Assembly (NCBI GenBank): GCA_949752795.1
Contig: CATKHW010000422.1
Coordinates: forward strand, 2,728,001 to 2,792,000
Direction: 5' to 3'
Length of the DNA stretch: 64,000 bases
Source: Hyperoodon ampullatus
Taxonomy: Eukaryota; Chordata; Mammalia; Artiodactyla; Ziphiidae
Positions within the stretch are counted from its first letter, which is position 1, and every line of letters begins with the position of its first letter. Of this stretch, positions 45,326 to 58,096 are shown in pieces. The position numbers were made by a program, and so were the translations under genes. Under the pieces are notes generated by a model. That model was not told the DNA's origin. It made no database searches and saw nothing but the letters and a program-made list of their open reading frames with translations.

Positions 45326-48300
45326 TTGTGAAGACAATGATCAGGGAGCATTCTGATGACAAGCTTGTGGAGTATTGTGATGACAATGACATGGAGCGTT
45401 GTGATGAAAAGGGCATGGAGCATTCTTATGAAAAAGGCATGGAGCATTTTCATGACAGTGTTCAAGGAGTATTCTGACGACAAGTGTCAGGGAGCATTGT
45501 GATGACAAGTGTATTGAGAATTGTGATGACAAAGGTCATGGAGCATTGTGACGACAAGTGCATGGAGTATTGTCATGACAGTCATCATGGAGTGTTGTGA
45601 TGACAAGTGTTATGGAACATTGTGATCACAAGGGGTTGGAGCATTGTGATGACAGAGGTCATGGACCATTTTGATTTCAAGGAGCATGGAGCATTGTGAT
45701 GACAAGGGCATGGAGCAATGTGATCCCAAGGTTCATGGAGGATTGTGATGAAAATGGTAATGGAGTATTATGATGACAAGCTCATGGAGCATTGTGATGA
45801 CAAGGTCATGTAGGATTTTGATGACACAGGCATGGAGAATTGTGATGATAAATGGCATGGAGCACTGTGATGATAAGCGTCATGGAGCATTGTGATTACA
45901 GGGGTCATGGAGCATTGGGATGACAAGGGCATGGATCATTGTGATGACAAGTGTCATGGAGCATTGGGCTGAAAATGTTCATGGAGCATTGTGATGACAA
46001 GGGAATGGAGCATTGTGATGACAAGAGTCCCGGATCATTGTGTTGTCAGGGGTCATGGAGTGTTGTGATGACAGTGGTCATGGAGGATTGTGATGATATG
46101 GGTCATGGAGCATTGTGATGAGAAGGTCATGAAGCATTGGGCTGAAAATGTTCATGGAGTATTGTGATGACAGGGGTCATGGAGCATTGTAATGAGAAGG
46201 GAATTGAGCACTGTGATGACAAGGTCCTGGAGCATTGTGATGGGAAGTCCATGGAGCCTTGTGATGACAATTCTCATGGAACATTCTGATGAAAAGGGGC
46301 ATGGAGCATTGTGATTACAGGGGTCTTGGAGCATTGTGATGAGAAGGCCATGGAGCATTCTGATGACATGCGTCATGGAGCTTTGTGCTGACAAGGGCAT
46401 GGAGTATTGTGATGAAAATGGCATGGATCATTGTTATGAAAAAGGCATGGAGCCTTGTCATGACAGGGTTCAAGGAGCATACTGACGACAAGTGTCACGG
46501 AGCATTGTGATGACAAGTGTATTGAGCATTGTGATGACAAAGTTCATGGAGCATTGTGATGAGAAGACCATGGATAATTGTGATGATGAGCGTCATGGGG
46601 TGTTGTGATGATAAGTTTTATGGAACACTGTGATCACAAGGTTTCGGAGCATTGTGATGACAGAGGTCATGGAGCATTTTGATTGCATTGTGATGACAAT
46701 AGCCTGAAGCATTATGGTGATGGGCATGGTGCATTGTGATGACAGGGTTCATGGAGCATTGAGATGAAAAGGGGCATGGAGCATTGTGATTACAGGGGTC
46801 TTGGAGCATTGTGATGACAAGGGCAAGGAGCATTGTGATGAGAAGGCCATGGAGCATTCTGATGACATGCGTCATTGAGCTTTGTGATGACAAGGGCATG
46901 GAGCATTGTGATTACAGGGGTCTTGGAGCATTGTGATGACAAGGGTCATGGAGCCTTGTGATGACAATGGTGTGGAACATTGTGATGGCAGTGGTCATGG
47001 AGCATTGTTATGAGAGGGGTAATGGAGCATTGTGATGAGAAGGGCATGGAGCATTGGTCTGAAAAGTTTCATGGATTATTGTGATGAGAGTGGGCATGGA
47101 GCATTGTGATGACAAGGTCACGGAACACTGTGATCCATGGGTCATGGAGGATTGTAATGACAAGGGCATGGAGCATTGTGATGAGAAGGGCATCGAACAT
47201 TGTTTTGACAAGCGTCATGGAGCTTTGTGATGACAAGGGCATGGAACAATGTGATGAGAGGGTTCATGGAACACTGTGATTCCAAGGGTTATGGAGCTTT
47301 GTGATGACAAAAGTCATGGAGCATTTTGATGTCAAGGGCGTGGTGCATTGTGATGAGAAGGGCAGGGAGCATTTTGATGACAGGGTCATGCAGCAATTTG
47401 ATGAAAAGTGTAATGGAACATTTTGATGACAGGGGTTATAGAACATTGTGATGTCAGGGGTCATGGAGCTTTGGGATGAAAAGGGTCATGGAGCATTTTG
47501 ATGACAGGGGTTATGGAACATTGTGATGTCAGGGGTCATGGAACATTGTGATGATAAGGGGATGTAGCATTGTGATGACAGGGGTCATGCAACATTGTGA
47601 TTACAGGGGTGAGGGAGTATTGTGATGACTAGTGATGGAACATTGTGATATCTCTGTTGAGAGAGCATTTTGATGAGAAGTGCATGGAGCATTGTGATTA
47701 CAAGGTTTATGGAGCATTACGATGACAAAGTTGTGGACCGTTGTGATGAAAATCACGTGGCACATTGTGATGACAAGGGTCATGGAGCATTGTTCTGACA
47801 AAGGCATGGAGCATTGTGATGACAAGGGTCACGGAGTATTGTGATGAAAAGTTCATGGAGTATTGTGGTTACAAAGGTCACAGAGCCTTGTGATGATGTG
47901 GGCATGGAACACTGTGATGACAAATGTTATGAAGCATTGTGATGACTGGAGTCACAGAGCATTGTGATGACAGGGGTCATGGAGCAGTGTGATGACAAGG
48001 GCATGGAGCATTGTGATGACAGGGGCATGGAGCATTGGTCTGACAAGTTTAATAGATTATTGTGATGACAGTGGGCATGGGGCATTGTAATGACAAGGGC
48101 ATGGGGCATTGTGATGAGAAGGTCATGGAGTATTGTGAAGACAAGTGTCAGGGAGCATTGTGATGACATATGTCATGGTCCATTGCGATGACAATGGCAT
48201 GGAGCATTGTGATGCCAAATGTAATGGAGGATTGTGATGACAAATATAATGGAGCATTGTGATGACTAGGGCTTGGAGCATTATGATGACAAGTGCCATT

Positions 48301-51300
48301 GAAAATTTTCATGACAAGGTCGTGAAGCATTGTGATGACAAGGTGCTGGAGCATTGTGATGAGAAAACCATGGAGCCTTGTGAGACAAGTCTCATGGAGC
48401 ATACTGATGAAAAGGGGCATGGAGCATTGTGATTAGAGTGTCTTGGAAAATTGTGATGACAAGGGCATGGAGCATTGGGATGAGAAGGCCAAGGAGCAGT
48501 CTGATGACATGCGTCATTGAGCTTTGTGATGACAAGGGCATGGAGCATTGTAATTACAGGTGTCTTGGAGCATTGTGATGAAAAAGGCATGGATCATTGT
48601 GATGAAAAAGGCATGGAGCCTTGTCATGACAGAGTTCAAGGAGCATACAGAGAACAAGTGTCTGGGAGCATTTTGATGACAAGTGTATTGAGCACTGTGA
48701 TGACAAAGGTCATGGAGCATTGTGATGAGAAGACCATAGATAATTGTGATGACGAGCATCATGGGGCATTGTGATGACAGGTGTTATGGAATATTGTGAT
48801 CACAAGGGTTTGGAGCAGTGTTATGACAGAGGTCATGGAGAATTTTGATTTCATTGTGATGACAATAGCCTGAAGCATTATGATGATGGTCATGGTGCAT
48901 TGTGATGACAGGGTTCATGGATCATTGAGATAAAAAGGGACATGGAGCATTGTGATTACAGGGGTCTTGGAGCATTGTGATGAGAAGGGTCATGGAGCCT
49001 TGTGATGACAAGGCCATGGAACATCTTGATGGCAGGGGTCATGGAGCATTGTTATCACAGGGGTAATGGAGCATTGTGATGGCAAGGGCATGGAGCATTG
49101 TGATGACATGCATCATGGAGCTTTGTGATGACAAGGGCATGTAGCACTGTGATTACAGGGGTCTTGGAGCATTGTGATGACAAGGGTCATGGAGCCATGT
49201 GATGACAAGGCCGTGGAACGTTGTGATGGCAGGGGTCATGGAGCATTGTTATGACAGGGGTAATGGAGCATTGTGATGACAAGGGCATGGAACATTTGTC
49301 TGAAAAGTTTCATGGATTATTGTGATGAGAGTGGGCATGGAGCATTGTGATGAAAAGGGCATGGAACACAGTGATACATGGGTCATGGAGGATTGTAATG
49401 ACAAGGGCATGGAGCATTGTGCTGCAAAGGCATAGAGCATTGTGATGACAAGGGTCAAAGAGCATTGTGATGAAAAGTTCATGAAGCATTGTGGTTAAAA
49501 AGGTCACAGAGACTGTTGATGACAAGGGCATGGACCATTGTGATGACAAAGGTCATGAAGCCTTGTGATGACTGGAGTCACGGAGCATTGTGATGACAGG
49601 GGTCATGGAGCATTGTGATAACAAGGGCATGGGGCATTGTGATGACAAGGGCATGGAGCATTGGTCTAATAAGTTTCATGGCTTATTGCGATGACAGTTG
49701 GAATGGCGCATTGTGATGACAAGGGCATGGAGCATTGTGATGACCAGGTCATTCATTATTGTGAAGACAGGTGTCAGGGAGCATTGTGATGACATATGTA
49801 ATGGCCCATTGTGATGACAATGCCATGGAGCATTGTGATGCCAAGTGTCATGGAGGATTCTGATGACAAAGGTAATGGAGCATTGTGATGACAATGGCTT
49901 GGAGCATTGTGATGACAAGGGTCAGGGAGCACTGTGCTGACAAGTGCATGGAAAATTGTGATGACAAGGGACATGGAGCATTCTGATGACAAGGTTGTGG
50001 AGTATTTTGATGACAATGGCATGGAGCATTGTGATGAAAACGGCATGGTGCATTTTGATGAAAAAGGCATGGAGCCTTTTTGTGACAGGGTTCAAGGAGC
50101 ATTCTGATGACAAGTGTCAGGGAGCATTGTGATGACAAGTGTATCGAGAATTGTGATGACAAAGGTCATGGAGCATTGTGATGAAAAGGGCATGGAGTAT
50201 TGTGATGACAGGCATCATGGAGCATTGTGATGACAAGTGTTATGGAACATTGTGATCACAAGGGTTTGGAGCATTGTGATGACAGAGGTCATGGATCATT
50301 TTGATTTCAAGGAGCATGGAGCATTGTGATGACAAGGGCATGGAGCAATGTGATCCCAAGGTTCATGGAGGATTGTGATGGCAATGGTAATGGAGTATTG
50401 TGATGACAAGTGCATAGAACATTGTAATGACAAGTCATGTAGCATTTTGCTGACAAAGGCATGGAGCATTGTGATGACAGGTGTCATGGAGCACTGTGAT
50501 GACAAGCGTCACGGAGCATTGTGATTACAGGGGTCATGGAGCATTGGGATGACAAGGGCATGCATCATTGTGATGACAAGTGTCATGGAGCATTGGGCTG
50601 AAAATGTTCATGGAGTATTGTGATGACAGGGGTCATGGAGCATTGTGATGACTAGGGAATGGAACATTGTGATGACAAGAGTCCCGGATCATTGTGTTGT
50701 CAGGTGATATTGAGCGTTGTGATGACTGTGGTCATGGAGCATTGTGATGATATTGGTCATGGAGCATTGTGATGAGAAGGTCATGGAGCATTGGGCTGAA
50801 AATATCCATGGAGTATTGTGATGACAGGGGTCATGGAGCATTGTGATGATAAGGGAATGGAGCATTTTGATGACAATATCCTGGAGCATTGTGATGAGAA
50901 GTCCATGGAGCCTTGTGATGACAAGTCTCATGGAGCATTCTGATGAAAAGGGGCATGGACCATTGTGATTACAGGGGTCTTGGAGCATTGTGATGACAAG
51001 GGCATGGAGCATTGTGATGAGAAGGCCATTGAGCATTCTGATGACATGCATCATGGAGCTTTGTGATGACAAGGGCATGGAGCATTGTGATTAAAGGGGT
51101 CTTGGCGCATTGTGATGAAAATGGCATGGATAATTGTGATGAAAAAGGCATGGAGCCTTGTCATGAAAGGGTTCATGGAGCATACTGATGGCAAGAGTCA
51201 GGGAGAATTGTGATGACATGTGTATTGCGCATTGTGATGACAAATGTCATGGGGCATTGTGATGAGAAGTCCATGGATAATTGTGATGAGTAGCGTCATG

Positions 51301-52440
51301 GGGTATTGTGATGACAAGTGTTATGGAACATTGTGATCACAAGGGTTTGGAGCATTGTGATGACAGAGGTCATGGAGCATTTTGATTTCATTGTGATGAC
51401 AAGAGCATGAAGCATTATGATGATGGGCATGGTGCATTGTGATGACAGGGTTCATGGAGCATTGTGATGAAAGGTGGCATGGAGCTTTGGTCTGACAAGT
51501 TTCATGGATTATTTTGATGACAGTGGGCATGGCACATTGTGATGACAAGGGCATGGAGCATTGTGATGACAAGGTCATGGAGTATTTTGAAGACAGGTGT
51601 CAGGGAGCATTGTGATGACATATGTCATGTTCCATTGTGATGACAATAGCACGGAGCATTGTGATGCCAAGTGTCATGGAGGATTGTTGTGACAAAGGTA
51701 AAGGAGCATTGTGATGATAAGCGCATGGAGCATTGAGATGACAAGGGCCATTGATAATTTTAATGTCCATGTCCTGAAACATTATGATGACAAGCGCATG
51801 GAGCTTCCTATGACAGGGGTCATGGAGCATTGCGATGACAAGTGCATGGAGTATTGTTATGACAAGAGCATATAACATTGTGATGAGAAGTGCCATGGAG
51901 CATTGTGATGACAAGGACGTGGAGAATTGTGAGGACAAGGGACATTGAGCTTTGAGATGACCAGGGCATGGAGCATTGTGATGGCAAAACCGTGGAGCAC
52001 TGTGATGAGAAGACCATGGGTAATTGTGATGACGAGCATCATGGAGCACTGTAATGACAAGGGGCATGAAGCATTGTGATGATAGGTGTCAGGGAGCATT
52101 GTGATGACAAGGGCATGGAGCATTGTGATGACAAGGGTACGGAACATTGTGATGAAAAGTGCCATTGAGAATTTAGATGATAAAGTCGTGAAGCATTGTG
52201 ATGACAAACACTTGGAGCTTGCTATGACAGGGGTCATGGAACATTGCAATGACAAGTGCATGGAGAATTGTGATGAAACGAGCATGTAACTTTGTGAAGA
52301 GAAGTGTCATGTAGCATTGTGATGACAAGTACGTGGAGAATTGTTATGACAAGGGACATGGAGCATTGTGATAACCAGGGAATGGAGCATTGTGATGACA
52401 GGGGTCATGGAGCATTATTATGACAAGGGCCATGGTGCAT

Positions 52441-52878
52441 TCTAATATAAGATATCACTTATGAAGGGACTGTAAACCTGGCTACATATGAACTGAATTA
52501 GGAAAGAGAACAGAGTCTCAGATTTAGAAAACACTCTTATGCTTGCTTAAGGGGGAAGGAGAGGTGGGGAGACACACAAAATCAGAGTTTGATATTAACA
52601 CAGGTACCGTTCCATAATCCAAATACAGAAGAGACAAGCCCGACTCCTTCCTCAGTGAATGGGACTCAACACCCCTATTCCCCACAGAGAAATATATCTG
52701 ACTAGTAAGGATCTTAAAACCTATGTATTGATATGTCTCCATAAGGGAACCAAGTGTGTCTAGAATGACATAAACACGGCAGTGAGAATCAGCTCAAACC
52801 CACTATAAAAAGGAATTTCAAAACAAAACAAAGAAACAGTGAAATTCTTACACAACACCTTCAGGGGTTCTGATGAAA
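52441..52878 (+). repeat. Satellite monomer D3, right part
   Basis: Resumes the monomer interrupted at 37460, starting with 'tctaatataagatatcactt', and runs to the next head at 52879. With the left part (from 36531) it makes ~1.37 kb, about 385 bp less than a full monomer. Its character ('aacatggctacacatgaact'-like, 'ccatacagaagagacaagcc') is of the diverged type, like D2. Confidence 0.88.
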
Positions 52879-54617
52879 CTTGGAATGACCCTATCTACAA
52901 CAACAGCTGGATGTGGCATAAGGCTGTTCACCTGGGACTGAGAGGATTGGTGAGATTGGGTGAGAAAATGCAGATGCTTTAAAGCAATAATGCCTGCCAC
53001 TGATTCCATGGTTCCCAACTCTCCAGGTAGAAGGGAATATCACTACAGTTATAACATGTATGGGAAACCTAGAGAATGGACACCCTCTGATGGTGAAAGG
53101 TTTCTAAAACTCTACTAATTTTTTTCCCTCCATGTGCTGCAGCTTGACATTCCAACTGCTTTAATATCAATCTCCCAACTTGGAGAGTCAGCCCCTATAA
53201 CATCCTGGTTCGCACAGTTGGCACATTGTGCAGAGGATATAAGGGAAGAGGGAGAACCAATGAGAGAGTAGCTGTAGGCATTTGGACGGCCACATGTCAC
53301 TCTAATTTCCCGTCATGAAGAAGAATTAACCAAACTCTCAGCCTGCCCCACCCCCATAACTAGTATAGGTCCTGAAGCAAAATTGTGGGTTTAAGGTCAG
53401 CTCACAAAAACACAAGTTGAAAAATGGAGCTCAGGGGCACAGCAATTCACTAACTTGCAGAGTTATACAGGACTACTCTCTTCGAAAAATCAGTTGAGGA
53501 AAAGCCATGAGGCGGACTTGAAAATGAGGGAGATTTGCACGAAACAGATTTCCAGAAGTACATTGGAATCGCCTTTAAACACAGGAAAAGCATCACAACT
53601 TCGACAATTAGGGAATTGTCCATAAAGGGCACATGTGTTTTCTCCTGAATATATTCAGGAGAAAACGCATACACCCATTTTAGCCAACCAAGCAACCGCA
53701 CAATGCAAATCTGCACTACAAAGAAGTATCACTTCCCACCGGTCAAAAGGGATATCTGTAAAATGTGTAAAAACCAGAAAGGCAAGAGGGGCTCTAGAGA
53801 ACAGGGAGCCTTGTTATGCTGATGGGTGGGATGCAGATTGCCAACAGCCACTCTGGAGGAGTGCATTGTGTTCCCTAAAAGAATTAAACAACAGAGCTTC
53901 ACAACCAAAGGCACTTCCAGTCATGGGAATATACCTTGGGGAAATTGAAAATCAATAAGACACAGCCAACCCAAAATATAGGGCAGCACTGCTTACAAGA
54001 ACCTCGACTTCGGGACACCTTAAATATCCCAGTAAAGACAAAAATAGTAAAGAAATTGTGGTACATACGTACGATGGAATATCCCTCAGCCATGAAATCA
54101 ATGTCATAAGGCAAGTAGCAGCATAATGAGTGGATTCATGTACGATGATTCTAACTGAAATAAGTCACACAGAAAAAGAAACTTATCATAAGATATCACT
54201 TATGAAGGTCTTGTAAACATGTCTACACATGAACTGAATTAGGAAAGAGAAGAGTCTCACATTTAGAAAACACTCTTATGCCTGCTCAAGAGGAAAGGAG
54301 AGGTGGGGTGATGCATAAAACCAGAGTTTGATATTAGCACAGGTACGGTTGCATAATCCAAATACAAAATAGACAAGACCTACTCTTTCCTCACTGAACG
54401 GGGCTCAACACCCCTATTCCCCGCAGAGTAGTATATCTGACTAGTAAGAATCTTAAAACCTATGTATTGATATGTCTCCATAAGGTAACTAAGTATGTCT
54501 AGAATGACATAAACACGGCAGAGAGAATCAGCTCAAACCCACTATAAAAATGAATTTCAAAACAAAACAAATAAACAGTGAAATTCTTACACAATACCTT
54601 CAGGGGTTCTGATGAAA
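52879..54617 (+). repeat. Satellite monomer D4 (diverged type)
   Basis: Full length, 1739 bp. The palindrome is partial: the inner 15 bp of each arm around the axis at 53651/53652 pair exactly, while the outer parts ('gggcacatgtg' against 'cgcatacaccc') do not. Confidence 0.9.
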
Positions 54618-56357
54618 CTTAGAATGACCCTATCTACAAGGACAGCTGGATGTGGCATAAGGCTGGTCACTTGGGACTGAGAGGATTGGTGAGATTGGGT
54701 GAGAAAATGCAGACCGTTTAAAGCAATAATACCTGGCACCCATTCCATGGGTCCCAACTCTCCAGGTAGAAGGGAATATCACTACAGTTATAACATGTAT
54801 GGGAAACCTAGAGAATGGACACCATCTGATGGTGAAAGGTTTCTAAAACTCTACTAATTTTTTTATCTCCTTGTGCACCAGTTTGACATTCCAACTGCTT
54901 TAGTATCAATCTCCCAAATTGGAGAGTCAGCACCTATAACCTCCTGGTTCGCACAGTTGGCACATGGTGTAGAGGATATAAGGGAAGAGGGAGAAACAAT
55001 TAGAGAGTAGCTGTAGACATTTGGATGGTCACATGTCACTCTAAATTCCCGTCACGAAGAAGAATTAACAAACTCTGAGCCAGCCCCCCCAATGGAACCA
55101 GTATAGGTCCTGAAGCAAAATTGTGGATTGGCAGTCAGCTCAAAAAAACGCGAGTTGAAAAATGGAGCTCAGGGGCACAGCAATTCACTAACTTGCAGAG
55201 TTATAAAGGACTACTCTCTTCCAAAAATCTGTTGAGAGAAAGCCATGAGGTGGATTTGAAAATGAGGCAGAAGGGCACGAAACAGATTTCCAGAAGTACA
55301 TTGGAATCGCCTTTAAACACAGGAAAAGCATCACAACTTCGACAATTATGGAATTGTCCATAAAGGGCACATGCGTTTTCTCCTGAATATATTCAGGAGA
55401 AAACGCATACGCCAATTTTGGCCAACCAAGCAACCGCACAATGCAAATCTGCACTACAAAGAAGTATCACTTCCAACTGGTCAAAAGGGATATCCGTAAA
55501 ATGTGTAAAAACAAGAAAGGCAAGACAGGATCTGGAGAACAGTGAGCCTTGTTATACGGATGGGTGGGATGTAAATTGCCAACAGCCACTCTGGAGGAGT
55601 GCATTGTGTTCCCAAAAAGAAGTAAACAACAGTGCTTCACAACCTAAGGCACGTCCAGTCACGGGAATATACCTTGGGAAAATTGAAAATCAATAAGACA
55701 CAGCCACCCCAAAATTTATGGCAGCACTGCTTACAAGAACCTCGACTTCCGGACACCTTATAAATACCAGGAAAGACAAAAATGGTAAAGAAATTGTGGT
55801 ACATACGTATGATGGAATATCCCTCAGCCATGAAGTCAATGTCATAAGGCCAGTAGCAGCATAATGACGGTATTCATGTACGATGATTCAAACTGAAATA
55901 AGTCACACAGAAAAATAAACTTATCATAAGATATCACTTATGAAGGGTATATAAAAATGCTACACATGGAATGAATTAGGAAAAGGAACAAAGTCTCATA
56001 TTTAGAAAACACTCTTATGCATGCTTAAGGGGAAAGCAGAGGTGGGGTGATGAATAAACCCAGAGTTTGATATTAGCACAGGTACGGTTCCATAATCCAA
56101 ATACAGAATAGACAAGACCTACTACTTCCTCTGTGAACGGGACTCAAAACCCCATATTTCCCGCAGAAGAATATATCTTACTAGTAAGAATCTTAAAACC
56201 TATGTATTGATATGTCTCCGTAAGGGAATCAAGTGTGTCTAGACTGGCATAAACATAGCAGCGAGAATCAGATCAAACCCACTAGAAAAGGAAATTCAAA
56301 AACAAAAAAAAAAAAACAGGGAAATTCTTTACAATTCCTTCAGGGTCTCTGATGAAA
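54618..56357 (+). repeat. Satellite monomer D5 (diverged type)
   Basis: Full length, 1740 bp, close to D4 for most of its length. The inner 19 bp of the palindrome arms around 55389/55390 pair exactly and the outer parts do not. The final ~250 bp (from about 56140, 'accccatatttcccgcag') switches to the homogenised type. Confidence 0.9.
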
Positions 56358-58096
56358 CCTGGAATGACCCTATCTACAACGACACCGGGATGTGGCATAA
56401 GGCTGGACACTTGGGACTGAGAGGGTTGGTGAGAGAGGGTGAGCAAATGCAGACCCTTTAAAACAATAATATGTGGCACCCATTCCATGGGTCTCAACTC
56501 TCCAGGTTGAAGGAACTATTACTACAGCTAAAACATGTACGGAAAACCTAGAGAACGGACACACTGTGAATACGAAAGGTTTCTAAACCTCAAAGAATAG
56601 TCCCTCTCCTGGTGCTCCGGTTTCACTTTACAACTGCTTTATTTTCAGTCTTCCAACTTGAAGAGACAGCCACTTTAACATGCTGGTTCAAACAGGTTGC
56701 CAATTTGGCAGAGGATGAAAGGGAAGAGGAAGAACCAATGAGAGAGTAGCTGTTAGGGATTTGGACGGGCACATGCCACTCTAATTTCCCGGCAGGAAGA
56801 AGAATTAACAAAAGTCTCAGCCACCCACCGGGAACCAGTATAGGTACTGAACCAAAATTTTGGACTTGCGTTCAGCTCACAAAAAACGAGTTGAAAAATG
56901 CAGCTCAGGGGCACAGCAATTTAAAAACTGGCAGAGTAATAAAGGACAACTATCGTCCAAAAATCTGTTGAGGGAAGGAAACGAGGCGGATTTGAAAGGC
57001 AGGCAGAATAGCAGGAAACAGATTTCAAGAGGTACGTTGGAATCGCCTTTAAAGCACAGGAACAGGGGCAAAACTTTGACAATAATGCACTTGGCCAAGA
57101 AGGGCGTATGCGTTTTCTCCTGAATATATTCAGGAGAAAACGCATACGCCCTTCTTGGCCAAGCAAGTAAGCGGGCAATGCAAATCTGCACTACAAAGAA
57201 GTATCACTTCCCACTGGTCAAAAGGGACAGCAACAAAATGTGTAAAATCCAGAAACGCAAGACAGGCCCTGGAGAACAGGGAGCCTTGTTATGGTGTTGG
57301 GCGAGATAAAAACTGTCAAGTGCTTCTCTGGAGGAATGCATTGTGTGGCCTAAAACAAGTAAACAACAGAGCTACAGAGCCAAGGGCACTTCCAGTCTAG
57401 GGAATATACCTTGGGAAAACTGAAAATCAATAAGAAAGAGCCACCTCAAAATTTAGGGCTGCACTGCTTACAAGAACCTCAACTTGGGTACATATTAAAT
57501 ATCCCAGGAAATATAAAAATGGTTCAAAATATTGTGGTACTTACGTACGATGGAATATCCCTCAACCATGAAATAAAAGTCATAAGACCAGTAGCAGCAA
57601 AATGAGTGGATTCAGGTACGATGATTCTAAGTAAAATAAGTCACACAGAAAAAGAAACTTATCATAAGATATCACTTATGAAGGCCCTATAAACATGGCT
57701 ACACTTGAACTGAGTTAGGAAAGAGAACAGTGTCTCACATTTAGAAAACACTCTTATGCCTGCTTAAGGGGGAAGGAGAGGTGGGGTGATGCATAAACCC
57801 AGAGTTTGATATAAGCACAGGTACCGTTCCAAAAACCAACTATGGAATAGACAAGACCTACACCTTCCTCATTGAAAGGGACTCAAAACCCCATATTTCC
57901 TGCAGAGCAATATATCTGACTAGCAAGAATCTTAAAAACTCTGTATTGATATGTCTCCGTAAGGGAATCAAGTGTGTCTAGACTGGTATAAACATGGCAG
58001 CGAGAATCAGCTCAAACCCACTATAAAAAGGAATTTCAAAAACAAAACAAAAAAACTGGGAAATTCTTTACAATTCCTTCAGGGTCTCTGATGAAA
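56358..58096 (+). repeat. Satellite monomer D6 (alpha)
   Basis: Full length, 1739 bp, intermediate between the diverged and homogenised types. It holds the perfect palindrome at 57090-57163 with a paired change in both arms. Confidence 0.92.
57090..57163. repeat. Perfect palindrome with a symmetric variant, monomer D6
   Basis: The left arm has 'ggccaagaagggcg' where others have 'ggccaaaaagggcg'. The right arm has the exactly complementary change, 'cgcccttcttggcc' for 'cgccctttttggcc'. The 37-bp arms therefore still pair perfectly. Confidence 0.96.

Larger units (their letters stand above)
37461..52440 (+). repeat. ~15-kb minisatellite of 24/25-bp units with higher-order structure
   Basis: An uninterrupted array of a unit that can be written 'catggagcattgtgatgaca' plus 4-5 bases ('aggg', 'ggggt'), 24 or 25 bp long, about 600 copies by length. 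Variants at fixed positions ('ggagcctt', 'gagaag', 'ttatgacag', 'ttggtctgaaaag') recur in the same order at multi-kb distances, so copies spread in blocks. There are no spacers, so this is not CRISPR. The array sits inside a satellite monomer. Frames of up to 220 codons on the minus strand arise because the 25-bp unit has no stop in any of three frames on that strand; they are not genes. Nearly every unit contains GTGATGA and CATTGT by virtue of its consensus. Confidence 0.95.

Noticed and set aside
37461..52440. Regular short repeats resembling a CRISPR array
   Set aside because: Units are contiguous 24/25-mers with no unique spacers and no cas genes, in mammalian DNA; this is a minisatellite.
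37461..52440. GTGATGA in nearly every minisatellite unit, matching the C box of box C/D snoRNAs
   Set aside because: CTGA D boxes occur only sporadically, and I saw no terminal stems or guide spacing. The motif is just part of the unit consensus.
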